Source of the DNA: Tupaia tana
Taxonomy: Eukaryota > Chordata > Mammalia > Scandentia > Tupaiidae
Assembly: GCA_026018925.1 (NCBI GenBank)
Contig: JAKSZU010000016.1
Coordinates: 4,029,501 to 4,093,500, forward strand
Reading direction: 5' to 3'
Length of the DNA stretch: 64,000 bases
Position 1 is the first letter of the stretch, and every line of letters begins with the position of its first letter. Under the pieces are notes generated by a model, which saw nothing but the letters and a program-made list of their open reading frames with translations, was not told the DNA's origin and made no database searches. The position numbers were made by a program, and so were the translations under genes. Shown here piece by piece: positions 33,327 to 44,587 of this stretch.

Positions 33327-33432
33327 CAGTCTAGCCTATTTTTATTGTTAGTCTAGGTTTCCTTTTAAAATATTTTACAAACCATACCTGTGATTTTAGC
33401 TTGACTTTTATTATTTTTTTAAATCATAGCTT

Positions 33433-33628
33433 TCTATTTTTTCAAATAATTTTATATTTATTTTCATTTATTATTATTTTTTCAAATTTGTGCTCATCAG
33501 AGAGAGAGAGACAAAGACAGAGAGAGAAAGAGAGAAAAGGCGGGAAAGCAAGCCGCCAGATCCAGAACTTGAACCGCAGCTGGCCCTGTGTGAGTCCAGT
33601 GCCTTAACCGCTCGCCACCTGCTGGGCC
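33433..33628 (-). mobile_element. tRNA SINE, type C
   Basis: TSD AATCATAGCTTTC. Confidence 0.9.
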
Positions 33629-34056
33629 CAATCATAGCTTTCAAGTAAATATAAACAGCTTATTTTAATAAATGTGGAAAAGGTATCAATTTCACTAAAG
33701 TGAATTCTTTAAGTTGCAGTATGATGTACTTACATAACCAGGAGACCTTGCGGAAACACACAGATACAAGACGATGGGATTCTGCTCTGTTTTAAACTGA
33801 TCTTACTGTTTTGTCCCAAAGACAGAATCAAGCCATAACATTTATTCCTTTTATCTTGGGGAATGAAACAATTGATATTCTATCTTAGATACTTCACGTT
33901 CATATCTAAGACTCACATTTTTACCCAGTTATTTTTTTTTTACTAAAGATAGTTTAATATGTAATTTGTAATTGTAATTTGTAATGCTTGAATTGTCAGG
34001 TGTTGTAGAACATTCATTAGTTATTAACATTTCATAATTGGCAGTGAAGATGATAG

Positions 34057-34870
<814 letters not shown>

Positions 34871-36052
34871 CATCACCTCCAGCCAGTGACTGGCTTCCCA
34901 CTGAGATGTGCAGAACTAGAGCACTCTCTTCTCCAGGAGTGTGGTGGGTGGTTGGGTGCCGGGGGCCAGGCAGGATCTGCGAGGAGTAAGACTGTGTGTG
35001 TGTGACCGTTACTGCAAGTTGGCTGGACCTGTTGCACCTGCTAAATCTCTACAGCCATCAGTGTGAAAATTCAGCTGAGATGAACTTCCGTGGGGAAATC
35101 TAGGCCCATGTCCCTGTATGTGTTCTTACAGGACTCTTGTGTTCAGGATTTTATGTTTCATGAAAATATCGTTATTTAAAGTTCTCTTGAAGTTCTCCTA
35201 CCCTGTCCTCTGGGCATGTGGAGATGCTTTCAGCTTCCTAATGCCCCTTGGGCTCTCGCATCTTCCTCCCTTTCCTCACCTCAGGCCGTCCCACCTGTCT
35301 GTATCCTTCCTCGTGTTCGTCTGGATGACTAGCTCTGACACATTGCTCTGACAGCCCCCTCTCTCATCTCCTCCTCCCCACTCTGCCCAGTCTCTTGCTT
35401 AGGTCCCTAGTGTCACCGGCGGCTCCTGTGCCTTCCTGTGGCTCTGTGCTCACCTCTCTAGCCCCTCACAGAGATGATGGAAATAGTACCCGGGTGCCCG
35501 ACGCACTTGTTTACTGGAAGAGCAGGTACAGAAGGAATAGCGGCTGCAGGGCCTGCGCCTTCACCCTCGAGTCCAGGGTCCTCTCTTGAAATGGTTTTGC
35601 TCTGCGCCTTGCGGGTCTCACTGGGGAGAAGAGAGGCCTTGAGCTGGATCTCAGCATCGTCTGCACAGGCACACCCGGTGGAGCACAGCCTGAACAGGCC
35701 AGGGCGCAGTTCTCTTGGCCCGAGTGTCCTCCTTGCCTCATCGGCTCTTCATCCTTGAGATCTTCACGAGAGAACTAGATCTTACCCACTAAGTCACCTG
35801 TATTAGGGACGGGGGCTTACTTCTCGGTGGCCGGTGGCTTTTATTTCTACTCAGAAGCAAACTGTGAAAAAACCAGAAACCAGCCACTGCTGCAAGCACA
35901 GCTCTAAAGTGGCTTTGGATTTTGTGAAGCCCTGTTTACTGTACAGTAGACATCTGGACTTTTTATTTATTTATTTATTTTTTAAAATATGCTTAGGTGA
36001 CAATTATGCTTAAGAGTTCCCTGCTAACCTGCAGGGTAGAGTTGGGAGAATT
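34871..36052. other. Single-copy-looking intron, no recognised features
   Basis: A C/T-rich part at 35200-35470 and short chance open frames; no domain, no RNA gene. Confidence 0.5.
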
Positions 36053-36325
36053 TTTTTTTCTTAAAGAGATTTTTGCTTTTGTGCTTGCCGGAGAAGGAGG
36101 GAGGGAGGGAGGGAGAGAGAGACAGACAGACAGACAGAACACAAGAAATCACCCCCCAGAGTGGATGACCACACTGCAATCCCTTCTCCTCCATTCTCCT
36201 CTTGGGATTTTGGGCACACACGCACATGAGCCCAGCGTGAGTTTGAAGCCACCAGGTCTGGACTCCAACGGCAGTCGGGCCTCGTGGGAGTTCAGTGACG
36301 TAACCATTATGCCATTTGCTGGTCC
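36053..36325 (-). mobile_element. tRNA SINE, type B
   Basis: TSD GAGTTGGGAGAATT. Confidence 0.92.
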
Positions 36326-36689
36326 TGAGTTGGGAGAATTCCGATGCTTGCTCGTCCCCCTGGCCATTGCTGGGTCAAGTGGGCCTTTGTATACAGAGGA
36401 CAGGAGTCTTGGCCTGGGCATCGTGCAGTCGGAGCCTCCTTAGCTTAGCTGGTGTGGTACAGTGAAGACGCAAGTGTGTGTAATCTTCGTTTTCCGTGAC
36501 GTAGCTCACCTGGCTCTGCTGCGTTTCTGTGTGCGCAAATCAATCAATATGGTATTATTTAAATTAGTGCTCTTCAATTGGTGCTGTCTGGGAGTATTAG
36601 GTAAATGTCGCAATATGTATAATACTCTCGTGAGTGCTCGTGTGTATGAAACCATCTGGGTAGTTGGTGTTTCTGGTTTTAGAGCTTCA

Positions 36690-36800
36690 GAAACTAAAGG
36701 TCGGAGGGTTAGTCATTTTGCTCAGGGTCCCTCAGCTAAGGAATCACAAAGGCATAATTAAATCCCAAGTCAGGCTGATTTAAAAAGCTATCCACTTAAC
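36690..36800 (+). mobile_element. MIR fragment
   Basis: TTTTGCTCAGGGTCCCTCAG, AAGGAATCACAAAGG and AAATCCCAAGTCAGGCTG match the MIR core (CTCAAGGTCACACAGC-like, then a GGATTCGAACCC-like block). Confidence 0.6.
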
Positions 36801-36996
36801 TAGAATAGCTTTATTCTATGTGATCTTATTCTAGATACACACTTTTAGTCACAAATTGTTTCTGTTCTCACCCTTTTTCCTACACTACACGTTCTCTCTG
36901 GGATGATTACAGCCACTGTTGATTTTAGCTACACCCAGTATATTGAAAGCCACCAAAATATGTTTATCTCAGATGGCCCAAGTCTCAGAGGAGCTT

Positions 36997-37255
36997 CTTT
37001 TTTTCCTTTTCTTTTTAGAGAGATTTTTACTATAGGGTGCATGTGCTTGCCAGAGAGAGACAGAGACAGAGACAAGTGATAAACCACCCCCCGCCCTCCA
37101 ATGTGGGATGGCCATGCTGCAATCCCCACTTTCCTCTCGGGATTTGGGCATGCACACACACACATCCAACATGAGTTTTAAGCCACTGGGTCTGGGACTT
37201 GAACTGTGGTCAGCCATGTGGGAGTCCAGTGACCTAACTACTCCGTCTGCTGGTC
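36997..37255 (-). mobile_element. tRNA SINE, type B
   Basis: TTTTTACTATAGGGTGCATG; CCGTCTGCTGGTCCC. Confidence 0.9.
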
Positions 37256-37359
37256 CCTTAGAGGATTTTTTTAGCAAGCTGTCTCTACCTCAGGATGCTT
37301 CATAAATACATTGTACTACTGCAGACTCTCAAAACTAAGCTTGTTACCTTTTTATAAAT

Positions 37360-37573
37360 ATTTTAAAAGAATTATTTATTTTTAATATTTTGATCATTAT
37401 CCTTATTATTACTATTTTTTAAGTATTATTTTTCATTTAATTTTATTCATCATCATTTTTAAAATTTGACCAAAGAGAGAAAGTAAGAAAGCAAACCTCC
37501 CAGTCCAGGACTCAAACTATGGTCTGCCATCTGGGAGTCCAGCACCTTAACCTCTATGCCATCTGCCGGTCCC
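37360..37573 (-). mobile_element. tRNA SINE, type C
   Basis: Long A/T tail, AAATTTGACCAAAGAGAG; GCCATCTGCCGGTCCC. Confidence 0.82.
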
Positions 37574-37574
37574 C

Positions 37575-37683
37575 CTATTATTAGTATTTTCATTTGACCA
37601 GAGAGTGACAGAGACAGAGATAAAGTGAGAAAGCAAGCCTCCAGGTCTGGGATTCGAATTACAGTTGGCCATTTGGGAGTCCC
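37575..37683 (-). mobile_element. tRNA SINE, type C, head truncated
   Basis: TTCATTTGACCAGAGAGTG; stops at GGGAGTCCC beside the 7SL relic. Confidence 0.75.
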
Positions 37684-37692
37684 GCTTGTTAC

Positions 37693-37815
37693 CTTTTTAA
37701 AAAGAACAGGCCAGGGTATCAGTATGTTGCTTTGGTTGGCCTCAAACTTGCAGTCCTCCTGTTTCAGCCTACACATAGCTGGCATACACGTATGTACCAC
37801 AGTGCCAGTCTTGAG
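37693..37815 (-). mobile_element. Second 7SL-derived SINE relic
   Basis: CAGTATGTTGCTTTGGTTGGC, CTCAAACTTGCAGTCCTCCT, TTCAGCCTACACATAGCTGG and GTACCACAGTGCCAGTCTT follow the inverted 7SL/Alu monomer order, at greater divergence than the copy at 4532. Confidence 0.65.
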
Positions 37816-37887
37816 CTTGTTCATTTTTTATACACATAATTGAATTGTCCCCAGTAGTGACTAATTTGTTTTTAGATTGAAATTTTT

Positions 37888-38127
37888 TTCCTTTTTTTTA
37901 AATTTATTTTTGCTGTAGGGTGCATGCACTCACTGGAAAGAGACAGAGGGGAAGTGAGAAGTCATCCTTTGGGTAGTAGTCATGCAGCACTCACTGTCTT
38001 CTCCTCCACCTCTCCTTTTAGGATTTTGGGTGTGACAAGGTTTTCTAGCTGCTGGGTCTGGGACTTAAACTGTGTAGTTGGCTCTGTGGGATCCAGCCCC
38101 CTTAACCACTGTGCCACCAGCTCACCA
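37888..38127 (-). mobile_element. tRNA SINE, type D
   Basis: TTTTTGCTGTAGGGTGCATG; GTGGGATCCAGCCCC and CCACCAGCTCACC. Confidence 0.72.
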
Positions 38128-38249
38128 GTTTTAATTAATGGCCGTGCTGTGCACCTAGGCATTAATCAGAAGTCTCAGTGACTCTTAGATTTATCCTTTG
38201 TTCTATTGATGGAAATAACCAACTCTGTAGAAATAATAGTTAATGCAGT

Positions 38250-38422
38250 TCTTTCTTTTTCTCTTTCTTTTTTTTTTTGTTTTTTTTTGTTTTTTGTTTT
38301 TTGTTTTTGTGATAGGGCACATGCCCTTACTCACCAGGGAGATAGAGACAGACAGTGAGAGGGAAAGCGAGAAATCACTCCCAGAGGGGATGGCCACACC
38401 AAAGTCCCTTCTTCATTTTGGA
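38250..38422 (-). mobile_element. tRNA SINE 3' half, type B
   Basis: Ends abruptly in TCCCTTCTTCATTTTGGAT, where an opposite-strand SINE begins; the head is missing. Confidence 0.75.
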
Positions 38423-38575
38423 TAGGGCGCTGGACTCCCACATGGTTAACCACGGTTCGAGTCCTAGACCTGGTGGCTGGCTGGCTTTCTTTCTTTCTTT
38501 CTTTCTTTCTTTCTGTCTGTCTGTCTCACTGTTGTGAGTGAATATGCGCTATAGCAAATTCAAAAATGATAATAA
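38423..38575 (+). mobile_element. tRNA SINE, type C, 5'-truncated
   Basis: Starts AGGGCGCTGGACTCC; has an intact B box GGTTCGAGTCC and a (CTTT)n expansion (38485-38514). Confidence 0.8.
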
Positions 38576-38577
38576 AT

Positions 38578-38848
38578 GGGAACCAGCAGTTAGCGTAATG
38601 GCTATGTCGCTGGACTCCCATGTAGTCGACCGCGGTTCGCGTCTCGCGTCTCGGACCCGGTGGCTTACAACTCACGCTGGGCCCGTGTGCGTGCGTGCCC
38701 AAGATCCCGAGAGGAGAATGGAGAAGGGATTGCGGCGTGGCCATCCCCCCTGGGGGGGTGATTTCTCGCTTTCTGTCTCTATGTCTGTCTCTGTCTGGCG
38801 AGCGCACGCGCCCTATAGCGAAAAACCTCTCCAAAAAAAAAAAAAAAA
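38578..38848 (+). mobile_element. tRNA SINE, type A
   Basis: TSD GATAATAAATG; CGTCTCG duplicated within the B-box region. Confidence 0.95.
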
Positions 38849-39568
38849 AGATAATAAATGAAATAAATAGTTCAGTTAAAAATATATTTAAAGGAAACAA
38901 AAAACAATTTTTAGGTTGATGATTAGAAAGAAAAGTCTTTGTTTTGGGAAAAGATCAGCAAAAAAAGTGTACTTTAACAAAGATAAAGAGACATAGTATC
39001 TTCACAAAGATCCTGTGCCAGGACAGGATGTAGGAAGAGTCCCGTTACCAGTGGGCCAAAGTGGTCTGTTAAATCTGCTAGCATTTGTGGGTGTGACTCC
39101 CCCCAGGAAAGGATTTTGGAAATAGGAAAAAGCAGTCAGACTTTTGTCCTCACTTCCAACCCCCCTGTTGGTCCGACCTTCCTCATCGCTCTTAAATTCA
39201 CCCCTCCTTTTACATTGATATCTTAATTCAAACCTTCTGTCTTTTCTCACTTGGACGATTAAGGGCTCTAAAACTGACCTTGTAGCTTTGCTTTCTAATT
39301 CATCCTGTCTTGAAAATGTCTTGTGTTACCTTTTCTGAAGTGCAAGTTTGGTCACTGTCTAGAATCGTTTAGTACTTGTCACTGTCTTTAGTGAAGACAC
39401 AGAACTGAGAGCTCTGGGATTCAGTTAGAGAATGCTTTGTTTGGCCTCTGTGGTGTTGACATCATGTGACCAATGGTTATTTATTTAACTACATTGGTAG
39501 AGTAAGTGGGGAGATCGTTTTTCTAGAGCACATTGTTGGCAGTAATTAGATAAAAACTGTTTAGTAAG

Positions 39569-39738
39569 GGAATAGCCAGCAAGTGGCGTGGTGGTTGAGG
39601 CACTGGACTCCCACGTGGCTGACTACGGTTCAAGTCCCAGACCTAGTGGCTTGCTTTCTTACTTTGTCTCTCTCTTTGATGAGTGCACATGCCCTGTTAA
39701 AAAATAATAATCATAAATAAAATTAAATAGTTTTTTAA
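39569..39738 (+). mobile_element. tRNA SINE, type C
   Basis: GCCAGCAAGTGGCGTGG head, TTAAAAAATAATAATC tail. Confidence 0.85.
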
Positions 39739-40297
39739 GAGATAGTTTTGCTAGAGAGTACTTGCACTTGTTGGAGAGACAGAGAGATACAGAAAGACAG
39801 AAAGCAAGAAATCACCCTACAGGGGCAATGGCCAGGCTATAGTCCCTTCCCCTCCATTTTTCTCCTGGGATCTTGGACACACATGTACACATGCCCAGTG
39901 TGAGTTTTCAAACTACTGGGTCCAGGGAACCAGCAGTTAGCGTAATGGCTATGTCGCTGGACTCCCACGTAGTCGACCGCGGTTCGCATCCCAGACCCGG
40001 TGGCTTAAAACTCACGCCGGGCGCGTGTGCGTGCGTGCCCAAGATCCTGAGAGGAGAATGGAGGAGAAGGGATTGCGGCGTGACCATCCCCCCTGGGGGG
40101 TGATTTCTTGCTTTCTGTCTCTATGTCTCTTTCTGTCTGGCGAGTGCACGTGCCCTATAGCAAAAACCTCTCAAAAAAAAAAAAAAAAAACCCCAAAAAA
40201 CAAAAACAAAAACAAAACTACTGGGTCCAGGACTCGAACCATGATCGATCATGTGGGAGTCCTGTGATGTAACCACCATACCATCTGCTGGTCCCAA
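39739..40297 (-). mobile_element. tRNA SINE, type B, split by a nested SINE
   Basis: The two halves (to 39925 and from 40214) rejoin at AAACTACTGGGTCCAG; CCATCTGCTGGTCCC end. Confidence 0.92.
39926..40213 (+). mobile_element. tRNA SINE, type A, nested
   Basis: TSD AAACTACTGGGTCCAG within the older SINE; B box GGTTCGCATCC. Confidence 0.95.
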
Positions 40298-40385
40298 AAT
40301 TAAATAATTTAAAAAAACCTGATTATTAGGATCTCGCTTGCTCGGTAGTCCAGTTGTTCAGGCTATCTCTTGTTTCTAGTTAGAG

Positions 40386-40735
40386 TGTATAAGGAAATAT
40401 TAGGGGTCACCAAAAAGTTCGAGAAGCTGTATTATGAAAAAAACTATATGTGGATTTTAAAATTTTTGCACGAAAATAAACTTGTATTTTAATTCAATTT
40501 TTCTATGAAAAACTTTTTCACTCTGTTTTTTAATGGAATTGTTTTTATTTAACTTTATTTCTTCTTATTATTATTTTTAATTTGACCAATGAGAGCCACA
40601 GAGAGGGTAAGTGAGAAAGGAAGCTGCCAGGTCTGGGACTTGAACCGCATCTGGCCATGTGGGAGTCCAATGCCCCCAACTACCATGCCACCTGCCAGCC
40701 CCTATGAAAAAAATGTTCAAGTTTATCTTTTCCAA
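40386..40735 (+). mobile_element. Short mariner-derived element, interrupted by a SINE
   Basis: CACCAAAAAGTTCGAGAAGC, an A/T-rich centre with TTTTTGCACGAAAATAAAC, then TTTTTCTATGAAAAACTTTT resembles both ends of the mariner at 5.4-6.8 kb joined with little in between, as in a MITE. A type C SINE splits it at 40525-40701, duplicating CTATGAAAAA. Confidence 0.6.
40525..40701 (-). mobile_element. tRNA SINE, type C
   Basis: TTTAATTTGACCAATGAGAG; inserted in the short mariner-derived element. Confidence 0.88.
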
Positions 40736-40819
40736 GAGAGAAACAGACAGACGCCCCAGTAAGGCCTTCGTGATCTGTCTCTGTCCTGGGCCACCCAGGA
40801 TCATGGGTGTGCAGGTGTC

Positions 40820-41390
40820 ATGGAAATAACCAACTCTGCAAAAATAATAGTTAATGCGGTTGATTTCTAAGCACATCTGAGCGTCCCAGGCCAGGAGAGG
40901 AGGCAGAACAGGCCTTTCTCAGGGTGATCAGGGTTAGGGTAGGAGTTCCTTCTATTCCATTCTGAGAGTGAGAGACAGAGTTTGGAACTTAGTGAAGAGT
41001 TTCTCCATTGGTCTGGCCCAAAAAGGCGGGACTTGTGGGAGCAGAGGCATGTAGGTTATAGGTGAGTTTTACAGTTTTTTAGGTTGGTGATTGTAAAGAA
41101 AGGTTACAGTCTTTCTGGCTAGCACATGCGCCCTATAGCAAAAACCTCTCCAAAAAAAAAAAAAAAAAAGAAAAAAGAAATCAGAAAGGAATGTACTTAA
41201 CAGTTAAAGAGGCTTAAATACACATTACAAAGATACCTTGTAGGGATAGAATGTAGGGAGAATCCTGTTACCAGTGGGTCAGAGTGGTCTGTTAATGTTT
41301 TTGGGAGTGACTCCCTCCAGGCCCTCTGGAAAGAATTTTGGAAATGGGAAAAAACTGTCAAACTTCTTTCCGCACCTGGTCCGTGTCTGG
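40820..41390 (+). repeat. LTR-like segment, copy 2
   Basis: TGGAAATAACCAACTCTGC, AATAATAGTTAATGCGG, TAGGTTGGTGATTGTAAAG, CCTGTTACCAGTGGGTCAGAG, GTGGTCTGTTAA and AATTTTGGAAATGGGAAAAA mirror copy 1. It holds only a 56-bp SINE end (41117-41172) where copy 1 has larger insertions, so its 40870-41070 part may show the less rearranged element. Confidence 0.5.
41117..41172 (+). mobile_element. tRNA SINE, type A, only the last 56 bp
   Basis: CCCTATAGCAAAAACCTCTCC plus an A-run, in LTR-like copy 2; a rare strongly 5'-truncated SINE. Confidence 0.88.
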
Positions 41391-41630
41391 AGTGTACAGG
41401 GGAAAACTTGAGACATGAACCCAGGACCTTCTCATGGAAGGCTTCATCATTGTGGAGTGTTGTGTTACCACCGTGCCCCTGTGGCTGGCCTTGTTAAACT
41501 GAAATCAGATTTGCTTGCCAGCACACGGTGTGATGAAGGAAGGACAGCTTTACTGCAATTGCAAAGCAAGGCGAGTGGGCCGCTCATGCTGAGAAGACTC
41601 TATTTCCCCGAGGAGTTTCCTCACCTGCGG
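41391..41630. other. Unclassified sequence next to LTR-like copy 2
   Basis: Contains AAGGACAGCTTTACTGCAAT and AAGCAAGGCGAGTGGGC, wording often seen in retroviral LTR edges, but no TG...CA boundaries or primer-binding site could be fixed. Confidence 0.3.
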
Positions 41631-41682
41631 TTTTTTTTTTTCAAGAGATTTTTGCTATAGGGCATGTGCACTCGCCAGAAAC

Positions 41683-41732
<50 letters not shown>

Positions 41733-41945
41733 CAGACAGAGACATAAAGCAAGAAATCCCCTCCCCCCGCCCCCTCCCCCCCAAGGGGAATGCCATGCCA
41801 CAATCCCTTCTCCTCCACTCTCCTCTCTGGATTTTGGGCATGCACGCAGATGTGCCTGGCATGAGTTTTAATCCACTGGGTCCAGGACTCAAACCATTTT
41901 CGACTATGTGGGAGTCTAGCAACAAACTCATTACTCTATCTGCTG
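41630..41945 (-). mobile_element. tRNA SINE, type B
   Basis: TTTTTGCTATAGGGCATGTGC, (GA)n expansion; CTATCTGCTGGACGCCCC. Confidence 0.88.
41685..41727 (+). repeat. (GA)n microsatellite
   Basis: About 21 GA units, expanded inside the SINE at 41630-41945. Confidence 0.95.
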
Positions 41946-41966
41946 GACGCCCCCTACATATGTTAT

Positions 41967-42236
41967 TATTTATTTTTTTTAGAGAGGTTTTTACTTTAGG
42001 GCATGTGCGCTCACCAGAAAGACAGAGACAGACAGAGAGACAGAAAGTGAGAAATCACCCCCCCCCAGGGGGGATGACCATGCTACAGTCCCTTCTCCAT
42101 TCTCCTCCCAGGATCTTGGACATGCATGCACATGGCATGAGTTTGAAGTGTGAATTTGAAGCCACCAGGTCTGGGACTCAAACCATGGTCGGTCATGTGG
42201 GAATCCAGTGATGTAACCGCTATACCATCTGCTGGC
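41967..42236 (-). mobile_element. tRNA SINE, type B
   Basis: GAGAGGTTTTTACTTTAGGGC; CCATCTGCTGGCCCC. Confidence 0.9.
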
Positions 42237-42403
42237 CCCCCAAAATGCTTTCTAATAGGGTTTTTACAAAGTAATTTCTACTCTCTTTACTTTTATTTAC
42301 AGTACAGCTATTCATCAGCATAGGTGACTTAGGGATAATGATTTTGAAGAAAGATACAGTCCCATCTGCCCCTCTTGTCCCAGTTGTTCTGCATTTAGGG
42401 GAG

Positions 42404-42525
42404 GGTCTTGACAAAGTTTATGGAAAATGCATAACGTGTAAAAACTATGCACGGAATTTTTTTATACCCAAAGAAACTCGTACTTCGGTCCTGTTTCACC
42501 TTTAACTTTGGAGAACTACCAGCTG
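42404..42525 (+). mobile_element. Second short mariner-derived fragment
   Basis: CAAAGTTTATGGAAAATGCA followed by AAAACTATGCACGGA and AAAGAAACTCGTACTTC parallels the element at 40386 and the 5' end of the longer mariner. Its right boundary is unclear. Confidence 0.5.
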
Positions 42526-42746
42526 TCTAGACCTGCTGGGCCCTGGAATGGAATTTCTAGGGTAGACAGAAATGCCTGGCTTTTTTTTTTTCCATTTGCC
42601 ACCAGATACATGTGCTTGCCAGAAAGATAGAGAGACAGGAAGAGGAGAGGGAGAAAGCAACCCCATGGGGAATGGTCACATTGCAGCGTCTTCTCCATTT
42701 CTCCATCCTTCTTGGATTTGGGCACTCACGCGCACATCCCCAGGGT

Positions 42747-42830
42747 TTTTCTTTTCTCTTCTCTTCTCTTCTCTTCTCTTCTCTTCTCTTTCTTTTTCTT
42801 TTCTTTTCCTTTCTTTTCCTTTCTTTTAAG
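42747..42830 (+). repeat. (CTCTT)n / pyrimidine microsatellite
   Basis: TTCTC pentamers pass into TTTCC/TTTCTT forms; the tract separates the two halves of a type D SINE. Confidence 0.95.
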
Positions 42831-42849
42831 TGTGTTTTCTGGAATGGTA

Positions 42850-43046
42850 ATTTATTTATTTATTTATTTTTTTAAGAATTATTTTTTGTAATTTTATTCA
42901 TTCATATATGTTAATTTGACCAGAGAGAAACACACCGGGGGTGGGGTGGGCGGGGAGTGAGAAAGCAAGCTGCCGAGTCTGGGACTTGAACTGTGGTCAG
43001 CCATATGGGAGTGTCCAGCACCTTAACCACCACTCTTCCTGCTGGT
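42850..43046 (-). mobile_element. tRNA SINE, type C, nested
   Basis: TTAATTTGACCAGAGAGAAAC; CTTCCTGCTGGTCCC. Confidence 0.85.
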
Positions 43047-43278
43047 CCCTGCCCAGTGTTTTTCAACCTACTAGGTCTAGGCCGTCTGCTCTGGGGGCCA
43101 TGTGGCTGCCCAAAATGCCTGATCTCTTTGAGGCCTCAAAGTTCCCTTAGGTTATTTTTGTCAATTACTATTCTTAGTTGTGTTAATATTAATACTGCCA
43201 AAAAGCAGAGGGTTGACAGAATAAACTATAAGGACACATTGCCTCTGTGGTGGAGTACAAACTATTTTAAGAAATTAC

Positions 43279-43550
43279 GGGGCCCAGCCTGTGGTCTGGG
43301 GTTAGGGCAACTGGATCCCACATGGCTTACTGTGCAGTTGGATTCCCAAACCTGGAGGTTCAATAAACCCACTGGGCCTGTGTGCACGTGCACCCAGAAC
43401 CCTGAAAGAAGGGAGAAGCGGAGGGGATGAGATTGTGGTGTGACCATTCCCACTGGGGTGTGTGAAGGGGGACTTTCTCACTTTCCCTCCTTCTCTCTCT
43501 TTCTGTCTCTGGTGTGCACACACACCCTTTGGCAAAATTTTTAAAAAGGA
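43279..43550 (+). mobile_element. tRNA SINE, type D
   Basis: GGGGCCCAGCCTGTGGTC head, CTGGATCCCACATGG; CCTTTGGCAAAATTTTT tail. Confidence 0.78.
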
Positions 43551-43666
43551 AATGATTTTTAAAAGAAAGCAATGATTAGCAGCCATTTTATGATTTCCTG
43601 GAGCATATATCTTTATTTAGAAACAAATGAGTGTTTAAAATTTTGATTATAGACTCTTTTATTATT

Positions 43667-43914
43667 TTGGAGAGGTTTTTGCTGTAGGGCGTGTGCGCTC
43701 GCCAGACAGAGAGAGACAGAGAGACAGAAAGCGAGAAATCACCCCCCAGGGGGGATGGCCATGCCGCAATCCCTTCTCCTCCATTCTCCTCTCGGGATCT
43801 TGGGCACGCACACACAAGCGCCGGGAGTGAGTTTAAGCCACTGGGTCTGGGATTCGAACCGTGGTCGTCTACATGAGAGTCTAGTGACATAGCCATTATG
43901 CTAACTGCTGGTCC
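43667..43914 (-). mobile_element. tRNA SINE, type A
   Basis: GGAGAGGTTTTTGCTGTAGGG; shares the target GATTATAGACTC with the next copy. Confidence 0.94.
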
Positions 43915-43923
43915 CTAGACTCC

Positions 43924-44178
43924 TTTTTTTTTTTTTTTTTGAGAGGTTTTTGCTATAGGGCACGTACGCTTGCCAGAAAGAGAGAGACAGAGAGACAGAA
44001 AGCGAGAAATCACCTCCCCGGGGGGGTTGGCCACACCGCAATCCCTTCTCTTTAATTCTTCTCTCAAATCTAGGGCGCACACGCACCCAGCGTGAGTTTT
44101 AGCCACCGGATCTGGGACCTGAACTGCGGTCGACTACACGGGAGTCCAGCGACATAGCCATTACGCCAACTGTTGGTC
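43924..44178 (-). mobile_element. tRNA SINE, type A
   Basis: GAGAGGTTTTTGCTATAGGGC; followed by GATTATGGACTC, the third copy of the shared target. Confidence 0.93.
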
Positions 44179-44331
44179 CTGATTATGGACTCTTACAGTG
44201 ATTTATAAAATAAACATGCTATACATATCAAAGTAAAAAAATTATACTAACATTTTAGATTATGACTTTTTAAAAAAAGTCTGTTAGGCTTAAATGATCA
44301 AGAATAACTCTGGATTAAGAAGGATATTGCT

Positions 44332-44587
44332 GGGGCCAGCAGGTGGCACAGTAAAGGTGCTGGACTCCCATGTGGCTGGCCAGAGTTTCAGTCCTGGACC
44401 TGGTGGCTTGAAACTCCTACCAGGCTTGTGTATGTGTGTGCCTAAGACCCCAAGAGGAGAATGGAAGAGAAGGGATTGTGGCGTGGCCACCCCAATCTCT
44501 GGGGGGTGATTTCTCACTTATTGTCTCACTGTCTCTCCAGTGAGCACATGTGCCCTATAGCAAAAATCTCTTAAAAAAAAAAAAAAA
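44332..44587 (+). mobile_element. tRNA SINE, type B
   Basis: GGGGCCAGCAGGTGGCACAG; tail GCAAAAATCTCTT and A15. Confidence 0.9.

Larger units (their letters stand above)
38205..39250 (+). repeat. LTR-like segment, copy 1
   Basis: GGAAATAACCAACTCTG and AATAATAGTTAATGC (38212-38245), then, after SINE insertions, TAGGTTGATGATTAGAAAG to TTTTGGAAATAGGAAAAA (38911-39130) recur in the same order at 40.8-41.4 kb. The family is not recognised; two direct copies with sequence in between fit LTRs of a decayed retrovirus-like element or a local duplication. Confidence 0.5.
42578..43094 (-). mobile_element. tRNA SINE, type D, split by another SINE
   Basis: Left half to about 42746; right half from 43047 (CCCAGTGTTTTTC). 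The split point is duplicated as CCCAGKGTTTTTC. Confidence 0.68.
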
